Source of the DNA: Leguminivora glycinivorella
Lineage: Eukaryota; Arthropoda; Insecta; Lepidoptera; Tortricidae
Direction: 5' to 3'
Assembly (NCBI RefSeq): GCF_023078275.1
Contig: NC_062979.1
Location: 21,619,848 to 21,683,847, forward strand
Length of the DNA: 64,000 nucleotides
Below, piece after piece: positions 31,178 through 42,004 of the stretch. The notes beneath the pieces were generated by a model. It made no database searches. It worked only from the letters and a program-made list of their open reading frames with translations, and was not told the DNA's origin. A program made the translations under genes and the position numbers. Positions within the stretch are counted from its first letter, which is position 1; each line of letters begins with the position of its first letter.

Positions 31178-31400
31178 AGGGTTCCGTAAATCCGTACCAA
31201 AAAGGTACAAAAGGAACCCTATATAGCGCCGTTCTATCCGTCTGTCTGTCGGTCCGTCTGTCACATTACTAAATATCTTGAGAACTACTTATGCTATCGA
31301 TTTGAAATTTGGAATAGTTATGAACACTGTTAGATTAGTTATGAGCGTCAAATGAAAAGCTTTTGAACTGCACGTTTGAAAATTGCCTAATATTTCAAAA
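31178..31400 (+). repeat. variant GGTTCCG interspersed repeat
   Basis: AGGGTTCCGTAAATCCGTAC, then a short inverted GGAACCCT, a GTCTGTCTGTCGGTCCGTCTG tract and CTTGAGAACTACTTATGC. Related to 146-620. Confidence 0.55.
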
Positions 31401-31419
31401 CTTGAATAAGATATTGCTT

Positions 31420-31606
31420 GCGGTATTTCCGGACCGATACGACCTTCAAATCTTCAAGAAAAGAGCGTACACCCATCTTAAAGGCCGGCAACGCACCTCC
31501 AACACCTCTGGTGTTTCGGGTGTCCATGGGCGGCGGTGATCGCTTACCATCAGGCGACCTGTCTGCTCGTTTGCCTCCTATCCCATATATAAAAAAAAAA
31601 AAAAGA
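31420..31606 (+). pseudogene. LINE ORF2 C-terminal fragment with poly(A)
   Basis: The plus frame reads AVFPDRYDLQIFKKRAYTHL, then KGRQRTSNTSGV, and stops at 31537-31539 because of a one-base indel relative to the fragment at 20291. The intact frame would continue to the poly(A) run at about 31591. Same family as 20291-20505, truncated to under 200 bp. Confidence 0.7.
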
Positions 31607-31830
31607 TTCCACGTGTAATGGTTTAGGAATTGTACCACCCCTTTTCCCTCGTGAATTGCGTAATAGTCGACTGAGGGAGATGGTTTCAACTGTGGTGTGG
31701 GTGAAGAGCTAGCATCCTGTCATTGTAATATCACAATTTCGTTTTATTTCAACTCCTTAAGTAATTAAGTGTGGCACTGAGACTTCATGTGCTCTGAAAA
31801 TTTTGGAAAAGCGTTAGTTTATGTACGTAT

Positions 31831-31997
31831 TGTTAGCGTAGTTCGGAACGTCTCCGAGCTGACAGCTCGGCAGTGGGTGGACGAGAAGGCAAGATGGCTA
31901 CCGCCCTGGATCGTAGCAGCGTCGGTCTAAGTGCTGTCATACATTTTACGTGGAAATAAATTAATAATTCAAGACTCAGTGCGTTTTACTGTTAATA
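31831..31997 (+). repeat. left LTR
   Basis: Starts TG, contains GAGCTGACAGCTCGG (a short palindrome), AAGATGGCTACCGCCCTGG and AATAAA, and ends AATA rather than the usual CA. Confidence 0.75.
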
Positions 31998-33679
31998 ATT
32001 CAGAAGTGCGATCTCTGAATTTCATGCCTACGTAGTATTTCGGTCAAATTAGTTAATAATCGAACTGTTTGAAGAAGCGTCATTTGCGCGCGAAATGGGC
32101 GCGTACGCACTTTGGTAAAATAATGGTAAAATGCATTAAGTTTTGAGTCGCGAAGTGTTTAAATGGTTTGTTGAAAAGTTATTCAATAAATGTATGATAT
32201 TTTCATAACGAAAAAGTACGCAAGTACAACAAAAATTGTCGCCTGGCGACTGCGGTAAGTTACGAGCATGAGTCGAGGCAATAACACTCGATTACGAATG
32301 TGTTACACTGGTTGGATGTGGCTATTACCATCCCTGAATACAGGTATGTTCAATTGTTCAAATACGTGAACGTTTTCTGTCAAGAAATTGTAATAAACAA
32401 TTACGCACCAATAACCTAACGCGTAAGATGATAATGGACATTGATCCTTATTGTGTGAAGTCCAGTAGATAAATACTAACAGGAATGTACATTTTGAAGT
32501 TGGTGTATATCATTTGGTGTGTTTCTGGTATGAAACTTATACATTATTATTACATAAATGCATGCACAACATGCATTGGTATTTATTATAATACCACTCT
32601 AGTCTTAGAGTGGCTGTGCTGGTTTTGAGCTTAATTTACAGAACAGAAATGATAACTTCAACTCCATGGCATACCGGTGTTTGATGATGGTACAAATATG
32701 AATGCCTTGGGACAAAATGATGTGAAACAAAATATCTGGATGTAATAATCAACATGACTGAGATCGTGTCCCAGCCTGATGTTGGCTTACAAGGTAACAA
32801 AGTGAACTGCTTATGGATAACAAAGCAGGTACTACTCTAAGATATTATGTTTTATACATGTTTAGAAATAATAAATATAAAATGTGTACAGTGAACTCGG
32901 TGAACATTCACCTAAAATGTGCAAAGTGTGATATTTTATTAATTATGGGTTGCACACATGGTTTAGTTTGTGCTGTTGGGAAATTATACAAGTGATCATA
33001 ATAAAATTGTGTTACACAATAATTATTGCAAGTCAAGGAGCAAGGGTTTATGGTTTCAAGTCTAAGAATAAGTATTCTTAGTAAGTGTACAATATATGAA
33101 ATTGGTATCTTGAAGATGAGACTATCTTGATGACTGTGATGTGTATTGAAGACTGATTTCAATATTGAATAATGATTATGATGTGTTCAGTAAAGTTTTA
33201 GTAACCACTGAGGTAAGGTAATGTGAATGTGAGTGTAATATTGCTGAAGGTTTACCGGAGCCATATTAGACAAGTTAGCTTCTCGCCTATCAGCGGAGGA
33301 AGTTATAGCATGATATTTAAGTCATTTAAAATTACATTTAGTAAATACTTTCAATTTAAAAAAAAAAAAATGTATGATGTTAAAAATAAAAGTGGTTGGC
33401 ACTTGATAGTACCTAATGCGGTACAGTAATGTTGCCGATGACAACAGTATTGGTGACTACCCGAGACTACAACAAAAATTCAATGGTCATTTTATTATGA
33501 TCCCATTTAAGTTTAATTGATTGATGATTAATTATTCAGCTTAGTACCTCTTAGTGAAAGGAGTGATTTTATTATTACATTGTCATTTATTGACTGGCAT
33601 GAAGGAAATGTTGTACTTTGCTGAAAGTATAGTAAGTCTGTTGGTGTGATTTTGAATATTGTTACTATTTCTTACTGTT

Positions 33680-34815
33680 TGATTGTTTTGAGATGTGTGT
33701 CTGTGTACTCTGTGTGTGTGCTCACATTATGTTTACAGATATTACTTATGGTGTAATATTGACCTGTTTAACAAATACAAGTATAAGTTCAGCAATGGCT
33801 GTGGAATTGTGGATTCCGCAAGAGGAATCATGAGAAAACTGACCGCTACCTGTTGAACAGTTGTGGGAATGTGAACACATCTCAAATTAGTCTTAAAGCA
33901 AAAGGTATGATGAGGTGTGCCTATAAGAAGTATTTATGCAGAATATCAACAAAGTACACATGTAAAGTATGGGTATTTATTGTTATCAAAGTATTGTTTT
34001 GTGTTGTGAGCATGTCTGTGTTTAAATGTTCACAGATAGCAATTGTGGTGGAATGTTGGCCTGCAAAATGCAAAATGTGATACTAATAATTGCTGCTTGG
34101 TTCACAAGAGTAGTAGTGTGGATTTACTAAGCATTTTGTAGTCAAGTGTTTGAAACACATGTGGACAGTTTTACCAGCAGAAAATAATAGTGATGAGGGT
34201 GTATCCCTGCACAATTAATACAGTATACTGATTTACTGTTATCAAAGTACTACTTGTCTTTCTGTGTGTGTTTTTACATTATGTTCACAGATAGTAAATG
34301 TGATAGAATATTGGTCTGCGCAATGTGAAATGTGACAGTAGTAGTCACTGCTTGTTGCTGCTTGTTTCACAAGAATGGATTAAGGGTTACATTGATAACC
34401 TTGTGGTCAAGTGTTTGTAACACATGATCAATGAATGGCTAGTACAGAATAATAGCAAAAGGGGTTCATTCATGCACAATGGATATGGTATGGTGATTTA
34501 ATGTTATCAAAGTTGTTGTATTAGTGTATGTTTACATTATGTTCTTTGATCATTGTGAAAGTGGAATGAAGGCCTGAACAATGCAAAATGTGACTCTAAT
34601 AGTTACTGCTTGCTTCACAAGATAGAAACAGGGGATGAATTGATCATAATTATTATGGCCAAGTGTTTATAACACATGTTCAACTTACAAAAAACGTATA
34701 AGAGTTTTATTTATGCAAAATGAGTATGGTATGGTGATTACTGTTATCAAAGTATTATTTGTCTCTGTGTGTGTTCTTACATTGTGTTCACAGATAGTAT
34801 GTGTGATGGAAAATT
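33680..34815 (+). repeat. diverged 240-270-bp tandem repeats within the LTR element
   Basis: GTTATCAAAGTA(T/C)T starts near 33984, 34237, 34504 and 34743, with a partial unit near 33690. After each come TCTGTGTGTG, ATTATGTTCACAGATAG, GCAAAATGTGA and a CTGCTTG(C/G)TTCACAAG word in the same order. By eye G clearly exceeds C on the plus strand. Frames are broken, so this is not a protein repeat. Confidence 0.7.
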
Positions 34816-35617
34816 GGCACATAAACTAAAGCAAGCATGGTGTTAGCTGGTGAGGCTGTTGTGTAAAGTTCATACAAGATAAAAATAAATATGCTTGTTG
34901 AAAGACTGTAAACGTATTTCAAGTGGGAAATAATGGTGAGACGGATACTTAAGGCTGTTGTTGCCCATTGCAATTTAATCAAGTGAGTGTGCAGTAGTCT
35001 GATTTTGACAAAATTATTAATCATGGTGATTTTTATACAAAAGGTTAACTAAGTGTTGGGTCCTTTACTGGACCAATGGTATGATATGATTGATTTAATT
35101 ATGCTGCACAAGCTGCTAAACTGCACAAGTAATATTTTGCCACTGTAGGCCGTACTGTATAATTTCTATTTCCCAATTAAATGTTGGAGTAAGTTATGTA
35201 TTGTTAAGTGCTCTAACACTGTTGGTGGCTTGATTTTATGAATAACATCTGGTATGAGTACCTAAAGGAATTAATGTCCAACTGAAACTGAGTAAACATG
35301 GATAATTTGAAGTCTGAGGTTCTGGATTTTGGAATCTTTTCAAAGCTGAGTAAAATATCAGTGTAATGGAACACGGTAGTATTATATGAAACAACATAAA
35401 GCCAATGGTGCTACATTGTGTGGAACAATTTACTGCTTTTAGTATGGTTTCAGAGGAAACATATGCAAGTATGTGTTCGGTTTGGAGTATTGCTGGCATT
35501 GCTGCTAGTGAGAAATGCTGACATGGCTGATGCGCGACAAGGCATGGTCGCGGTTGCCAATGAGAAGTACTGAACAGTAAGCTGTCAGCGTGAGACTCCC
35601 AAGAGGATGAAGTAAGT

Positions 35618-37250
35618 TGTTTTCACACGCCTCTGGGCGGTGATTCCTGTAGTCACGACGCTTGTTGCGGTGACATGTGTTTTCACACGCCTCTGGCGGT
35701 GATGTCTGTAGTCACGACGCTTGTTGCGGTGACATGTGTTTTCACACGCCTCTGGCGGTGATGTCTGTAGTCACGACGCTTGTTGCGGTGACATGTGTTT
35801 TCACACGCCTCTGGCGGTGATGTCTGTAGTCACGACGCTTGTTGCGGTGACATGTGTTTTCACACGCCTCTGGCGGTGATGTCTGTAGTCACGACGCTTG
35901 TTGCGGTGACATGTGTTTTCGCACGCCTCTGGGCGGAGATGGCTGTAGTCACGACGCTTGTTGCGGTGACATGTGTTTTCACACGCCTCTGGCGGTGATG
36001 TCTGTAGTCACGACGCTTGTTGCGGTGACATGTGTTTTCACACGCCTCTGGGCGGTGATGCCTGTAGTCACGACGCTTGTTGCGGTGACATGTGTTTTCA
36101 CACGCCTCTGGCGGTGATGTCTGTAGTCACGACGCTTGTTGCGGTGACATGTGTTTTCACACGCCTCTGGCGGTGATGTCTGTAGTCACGACGCTTGTTG
36201 CGGTGACATGTGTTTTCACACGCCTCTGGCGGTGATGTCTGTAGTCACGACGCTTGTTACGGTGACATGTGTTTTCACACGCCTCTGGCGGTGATGTCTG
36301 TAGTCACGACGCTTGTAGCGGTGACATGTGTTTTCACACGCCTGTGTGCGGTGATGTCTGTAGTCACGACGCTTGTAGCGGTGACATGTGTTTTCACACG
36401 CCTATGTGCGGTGATGTCTGTCTGTAGTCACGGCGCTTGTAGCGGTGACATGTGTTTTCACACGCCTGTGTGCGGTGATGTCTGTAGTCACGACGCTTGT
36501 AGCGGTGACATGTGTTTTCACACGCCTATGTGCGGTGATGTCTGTCTGTAGTCACGGCGCTTGTAGCGGTGGCATGTGTTTTCACACGCCTGTGTGCGGT
36601 GATGTCTGTAGTCACGACGCTTGTAGCGGTGATATGTGTTTTCACACGCCTGTGTGCGGTGTTGCCTGTAGTCACTGGGCTTCTCGCGGTGACGCCTGTT
36701 TCATTAACGCCTGAGTGTGGTGTTGCCTGTAGTCACTAGGCTTCTCGCGGTGACGCCTGTTTCATTAACGCCTGTGTGTGGTGTTGCCTGTAGTCACTAG
36801 GCTTCTCGCGGTGACGCCTGTTTCATTAACGCCTGTGTGTGGTGTTGCCTGTAGTCACTAAGCTTCTCGCGGTGACGCCTGTTCCATTAACGCCTGTGTG
36901 CGGTGTTTCCTGTAGTCACTACGCTTCTCGCGGTGACGCCTGTTTCATTAACGCCTGTGTGTGATGTTGCCTGTAGTCACTAAGCTTCTCGCAGTGACGC
37001 CTGTTTCATCAACGCCTGTGTGCGCTGTTGCCTGTAGTCACTACGCTTCTCGCGGTGACGCCTGTTTCATGAACGCCTCGTGCGTTGTTGTCTGTAGTCA
37101 CTACGCTTTTTGCGGTGATGCTTGTTTCCAAGACGCCTTCGGGTCGTCAATCACGACTTGTCTGTAGTCACGACGCTTCTTGCGGTGACGTCTATTTTCA
37201 GGACGCCATGTGTGGCGTTACCTCCCATGATGCTTTGGGCGGAGAAGTTC
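35618..37250 (+). repeat. 59-60-bp minisatellite within the LTR element
   Basis: About 27 units of TGTAGTCACGACGCTTGTTGC, GGTGACATGTGTTTTCACAC and GCCTCTGGCGGTGATG in turn. Three subtypes are arranged in blocks: CTCTGGCGG (35618-36310), CTGTGTGCGG (36311-36660) and a TTCATTAACGCC type (36661-37085), followed by degenerate units. Most early units are 59 bp, so reading frames shift from unit to unit. The open frames (CSHDAC / FTRLW repeats) are therefore unlikely to be coding. Confidence 0.9.
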
Positions 37251-38437
37251 TGTACCTACTGTGTGTGCCAGACTGAGAGAAGTGGATAACGTCATTCTCT
37301 GCACTCGTGACGAAGTCGCAAGATACGGCTGCTATTGCGCGGTGGCGGTGACTGTGAACTCGATGGAGTTTGCGGCATGGGCCTGAGATGAACATTGAGG
37401 ATAGTCGGTAATACGTATGGTGCTGGTAAGGCAGAACACAACATTAATTACGAGTAAAGTTTAGATGTACCTTAGTTATGTTTGAGGGTCAATGACTAAT
37501 TGACTACTTTAACTTTGGTCAATACAAAATTGGTATTGAGACAAGACAACAGACTACTAGGATCTGTTTGTGTAATGTTCTGTAGCCCGTTGATAAGATG
37601 TAAATTGTAATAATGTTTCACAGTTCAGGTTGGACTATGAAATGCACGGTTATTCTGAAATCATATTGTTCGTTGTGGTAAAACGGAACACGTGTAACAT
37701 TAATAATATGAATTACAGAATTGGAGAGACTTAATGGCTGATTAATATAAATGCTTCGGATTGGAGGCGGCCGTAGACGTGGAGCTAGGCGCTTGGTGTA
37801 CAGCCGAGGCCCACCGAGCCGAGCGAGTGTCTTGTGCTGACACTGCGTGAAGCACGCATCTTCTACATCACTGACGTCAGACGTGAGCCCGTTCCATGTT
37901 TTTGTTATAACAGCGTGGTGCATATGCACCTATAACTTTTCTGGTCTGAAGGTCATGCAAGTCATGCATCATAATTTTATGATTGAATTAATTTCAAGTA
38001 GTTCTTAAATATAATCTTCGACGTTGGATATTTGAAGGTCTGTTGAGCCTTGATTGAAAATATCTTATAAGTTTTCTCGTTTAGCTATGGAAACAGTAGA
38101 AGTGACTGGTGGGTGTATTTTCTTATACTGATAGAATAGAAATCTAGAATGTATCTATTCTCACGAAAACAATAATTTGGTGAGAGACTTACTAGTGTCC
38201 TGAACGGATCTGGGTTTGGTATTCTGGAAGGATGATGAAAAGCCTCTTGAAACAATGGCTTGCATTCGGGCAAAGCATTCACATGAATTTGGTTGTTTCG
38301 CAGAGTTAGCGGACTAGTGGGCTAACTGCCACTGGTGAGCTGAGCTGCGAAGTGCGTGGTGGACTGGTGGTGAAGTTCAGTGGCCCACGCGTGGGAGACT
38401 TCCTTTGTGGGCAAAGGATAAGGTCGAATGGCCGATC

Positions 38438-38604
38438 TGTTAGCGTAGTTCGGAACGTCTCCGAGCTGACAGCTCGGCAGTGGGTGGACGAGAAGGCAAG
38501 ATGGCTACCGCCCTGGATCGTAGCAGCGTCGGTCTAAGTGCTGTCATACATTTTACGTGGAAATAAATTAATAATTCAAGACTCAGTGCGTTTTACTGTT
38601 AATA
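38438..38604 (+). repeat. right LTR
   Basis: Same 167 bp as the left LTR, no difference seen by eye. Followed by the GTAT target duplication. Confidence 0.75.
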
Positions 38605-38735
38605 GTATAAGCAATTTATAAAAAATACCCGAATTGGAAGATCATTTTCTATAATTTATTAAACCCAACTACCACAATTTACTAGCTAAAGAAGTGTCAA
38701 TTTCGTAAATTCGAATTTGTGAATTTCTTTAAATG

Positions 38736-39053
38736 AGCAATTCCCGTTTAGTTTGTACATTTGGATCACGTCTCCGATTTGGATAAAAATTGGTAGGCTG
38801 ATAGAGTCCGTGATGCTGAGCAAGATCCACTAGGTTTCCCAAAATGTCCTATGTAGTTTGTATGAAACCTTCCTTTTTTGTTACCAGATTTCTATACATT
38901 TTCGGTAACAAAAAAGGAAAGTTTCATACAATCAACCTAGGACATTTTGGGAAACCTAGTGGATCTTGCTCAGCATCATATACTCTATCAGCCTACCAAT
39001 TTTTATCCAAATCGGAGACGTGATCCAAATGTACAAACTAAACGGGAATTGCT
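38736..39053. mobile_element. large foldback element, about 150-bp arms
   Basis: AGCAATTCCCGTTTAGTTTG at the left has its reverse complement at 39034-39053. The arms continue inward through GGATCACGTCTCCGATTTGG, AGCAAGATCCACTAGGTTTC and CCTTTTTTGTTACC with few mismatches, leaving a loop of about 18 bp. Non-coding. A transcript would be a long double-stranded hairpin. Target duplication not clear. Confidence 0.8.
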
Positions 39054-39463
39054 GAAATAATATCTCCACTATTAACGATTTGAATTCTACAGAATCGAAA
39101 GCGGTTCGGTTTAAACAGACTTTATAAACAGCGAATGAGTGCGTTCGAAATATAAAAATCGATCTTCTGTTTTCAAAATCAGAATCGCTAGCTCTAGTCA
39201 AAATCTAAATTGTGACTGGCCGGAAAACAAATGACGGCATAAATGTGGCAAATTGAGTTACGATGTTCTGAATTCGAATGTCGAGTCAGACGCGCATCGT
39301 GACAAATGACGCGTACACACATTTGGCGGCTCAGTGGAACAGATGATCAGTAGGTACGTCCATGAGTACGTCCTATGAAAAGAGTAAAAATGCATATTGT
39401 GACTTTGAGATCAATTTAGATTTACTGTTTCTGTGGTGAGAACGAATAGATTTTGATTTTGAA
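39054..39463. other. unassigned stretch
   Basis: Unique sequence, no open frame of interest apart from an 81-codon minus frame without a known domain. Confidence 0.35.
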
Positions 39464-39465
39464 TA

Positions 39466-39804
39466 TAGAGTGGGGCCTGTAACAAAGGCGAATAATTGAA
39501 CTGTAGGCTTATACTGATCAACATTTGTTCAGTGACTTTTAAAAATTATAAAGTCTTTAAATTTTTAATTTTTCATACAAAATAAATATTAGCTTCAATG
39601 TACGCCATTATTGTTGTCATTGACGTTGTCTGTCACACTTTAGACTTAACAGAATTCGAAATACATTACCTCTTAGAAAAAACTTTCAAGGGTGATAAAA
39701 ATCAAAATACAAGTTATTTTTAAAAGTCGCCGAACAAATGTTGATCAGTATAAGGAGAATAGCCTAGAGTTCAATTCTTCGCCTTTGTTACAGGCCCCAC
39801 TCTG
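39466..39804. mobile_element. TA-flanked CAGAGTGGGGCCTG MITE, copy 2
   Basis: TAGAGTGGGGCCTGTAACAA at the left and TTGTTACAGGCCCCACTCTG at the right, TA on both sides. It is longer than copy 1 because it keeps a segment (TTGAACTGTAGGCTTATACT) that extends the inverted repeat. Confidence 0.8.
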
Positions 39805-39806
39805 TA

Positions 39807-40445
39807 TACTGATGATTATGATTATTAAGTTATACATTTTGTAATTGGATGTTTTCACTTTTTTGTGTGTATTAGCGTGAGCTCTCACACACAGGCTTTT
39901 TACTTATAATAAATCATGTTACTGCGCAATTAGAACAATATACATAATAGGCGAGACGACTAAAAAAAACTAATTAGTCCGTCAGTTAGATTATCAAAGA
40001 ATTTTAGACACGTATTTTTTCTTTTTTCTCGTAAATGAAATATGACGACGGTACAGTGCATTGTTGAAGTTTCGCGTGACGTCACGCCTAGGTATAATTT
40101 TTACTTAGAAGTGACGTCACAAGCCCCCACTCCGGAACTTTGATGCTCTATCTTTGTATTTTTTCATTAATTAGAAAAAAAAGCAAAAAATATGTATTTA
40201 GTATTTTTGGACGATCTAACTGACGGACTAAACAGAATGCCATATTTTTTTATGTAGTCGTCATCCCTATTATAATATGTCATAGGTTACAGCGATTATA
40301 GTGCTGATCTGATCAATAACAAAAATGTATACCTACTTATCGATTCTGAAACTGACATAACATCCACCAACGTCTAAATCTTTCAATTAAATATTGACAT
40401 ATTAATTTCTGAATCGATTAATTGAACACTTTTATCCAAACATGG
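39807..40445. other. unassigned stretch
   Basis: TTAGTCCGTCAGTTAGAT near 39975 and ATCTAACTGACGGACTAA near 40214 form an inverted pair. The roughly 260 bp between them (39970-40235) may be a further MITE. No gene. Confidence 0.5.
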
Positions 40446-40448
40446 CAA

Positions 40449-40690
40449 GATAAATAAATAAATATTGTGGGACATTCTTACACAGAATGACTGAGTCCCA
40501 CGGTTAAGCTCAAGAAGGCTTGTGTTGCAGGTACTCAGACAATGATATATATAATATACAAATACTTATATACATAGAAAACATCCATGACTCAGGACCA
40601 AATATCTGTGTTCATCACACAAATAAATGCCCTTACCGGGATTCTAATCCGGGACCGCGGGCAGGGTCACTACGCGCCAGACCGGTCGAA
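40449..40690 (-). mobile_element. tRNA-derived SINE, family A
   Basis: Same body as 10632-10877: CTTACACAGAATGACTGAGT, AAGAAGGCTTGTGTTG, CATAGAAAACATCCATGACT. The head B box is mutated (GGATTAGAATCCC on the minus strand), and the A-box region is shortened. Confidence 0.75.
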
Positions 40691-40948
40691 ATTTTGTTTC
40701 TATTCTTCTCTTAGCAACCGTTTTCGTATGTTTTCAGTGTAAATCTACTCTTTCTATATGTATTGTGTGCAGGATTGACACGGGTTCTGCCGGTGACAGC
40801 CGTGATCAGATAATGGACGATGTGAGAGATTCCTTACTTCTCGGCGCCATTTTGAGCGCTGCTCAGTTACAGCCTGTGGTTACAGCTGTATTTTAAGGAA
40901 TACTATTAGAGTTTCTTGCGAAAAATCTGTGCTGTCAAAACGATTTTT

Positions 40949-41501
40949 AGGGTTCCGTAGTCAACTAGGAAGCCTTATAGTTTCGCCATGTCTGTCTGTC
41001 CGTCCGTCCGTCCGTCCGTCCGTCCGTCCGTCCGTCCGCGGATAATCTCAGTAACCGTAAGCACTAGAAAGCTGAAATTTGGTACCAATATGTATATCAA
41101 TCACGCCAACAAAGTGCAAAAATAAAAAATGGAAAAAAATGTTTTATTAGGGTACCCCCCCTACATGTAAAGTGGGGGCGGATATTTTTTTTCATTCCAA
41201 CCCCAACGTGTGATATATCGTTGGATAGGTATTAAAAAATGAAGAAGGGTAAGATAGTTTTTTGATAATATTAATATTTTCGGAAATAATCGCTTCTAAA
41301 GGAAAAAAAAGTGCGTCCCCCCCCTCTAACTTTTGAACCCTATGTTCAAAAAATATGAAAAAAATTACAATAGTAGATCTTTATAAAAACTTTCTAGGAA
41401 AATTGTTTTGAACTTGATAGGTTTAGTAGTTTTTGAGAAAAATACGGAAAACTACGGAACCCTACACTGAGCGTGGCCCGACACGCTCTTGGCCGGTTTT
41501 T
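40949..41501 (+). repeat. complete GGTTCCGTAG family copy
   Basis: AGGGTTCCGTAGTCAACTAG through about 10 GTCC units, GGTACC and CGGAAATAATCGC to ACACGCTCTTGGCCGGTTTTT. A T-run precedes it, as at the nested copy 16091, so both ends border T-runs. Confidence 0.75.
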
Positions 41502-41826
41502 AATATGGAATTACTATGAAACTGAGGAGTGACGTCACAGTCGATTTATTTACTTTATATATTTATGTTTAAACATAACTACTGTCTATGTTTTTCTTCT
41601 AATTATGTGGTGCTTTATTTCGTGCATAAAATATTGTATTTCAAGTATTGGACACTAGCCTATTCAGGTTATAAGGTGATTAAGGTGCATTGACGGTGCA
41701 GCCTGTCAGCCTCTTCTTGATGTGTAAAGAACTCTTGTGGATATCAGCTGCTGCTACGTTGGTATCCTAATGCTCTAACAAAATCCTGGTTAAGACAGTA
41801 AAATCGCACAAAAACTAAACAAGAAT
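41502..41826. other. unassigned stretch
   Basis: No gene or repeat recognised. Confidence 0.4.
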
Positions 41827-42004
41827 CCATACTAATATTATAAATGGGAAAGTGTGTGTGTCTGTTTGTTTGTCCGTCTTTCACGGCAAAACTGAGCGAC
41901 GAATTGACGTGGTTTTTTAAGTGGAGATAGTTGAAGAGATGGAAAGTGACATAGGCTACATTTTGTCTTTTTCTAACGCGAGCGAAGCCGCGGGCAAAAG
42001 CTAG
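41827..42004 (+). mobile_element. Helitron-like non-autonomous end
   Basis: Starts CCATACTAATATTATAAATG, then GTGTGTGTGTCTGTTTGTTTG, GACGAATTGACGTGG, and ends GAAGCCGCGGGCAAAAGCTAG followed by T. A CTAG end at an A/T junction after a GC-rich hairpin, with no target duplication, fits Helitrons. Similar short elements are common in Lepidoptera. Class by end structure only. Confidence 0.5.

Larger units (their letters stand above)
31831..38604 (+). mobile_element. non-coding LTR element (LARD-like), 6.77 kb
   Basis: Two direct repeats, 31831-31997 and 38438-38604, are 167 bp each and look identical by eye. They start TGTTAGCGTAGTTCGG and end TTTTACTGTTAATA. GTAT flanks the whole unit on both sides (31827-31830 and 38605-38608), the 4-bp duplication expected for an LTR retrotransposon. 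Each LTR contains AATAAA (for example 31955-31960). The 6.44-kb interior has no gag or pol frame: the longest frames sit in a minisatellite. I see no clear tRNA primer site after the left LTR and no strong polypurine tract before the right LTR. Orientation is taken from the AATAAA and the G-rich plus strand. The TGTTAG start resembles BEL/Pao LTRs, which is only a hint. Identical LTRs imply a recent insertion. Confidence 0.75.

Noticed and set aside
31998..32030. tRNA primer-binding site after the left LTR
   Set aside because: The sequence starts ATTCAGAAGTGCG, with no TGG start expected for pairing with a tRNA CCA end.
35795..36714. Cys-rich repeat protein (CSHDACCGDMCFHTP)
   Set aside because: Most units are 59 bp, so the frame changes from unit to unit. 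The open stretches are by-products of the minisatellite.
35618..37250. CRISPR-like array
   Set aside because: Units are direct tandem repeats without unique spacers, in a eukaryotic genome.
30830..39804. The two CAGAGTGGGG MITE copies as borders of one large composite element around the LTR element
   Set aside because: The LTR element has its own 4-bp duplication, and other repeats lie between it and each MITE. Independent insertions are simpler.
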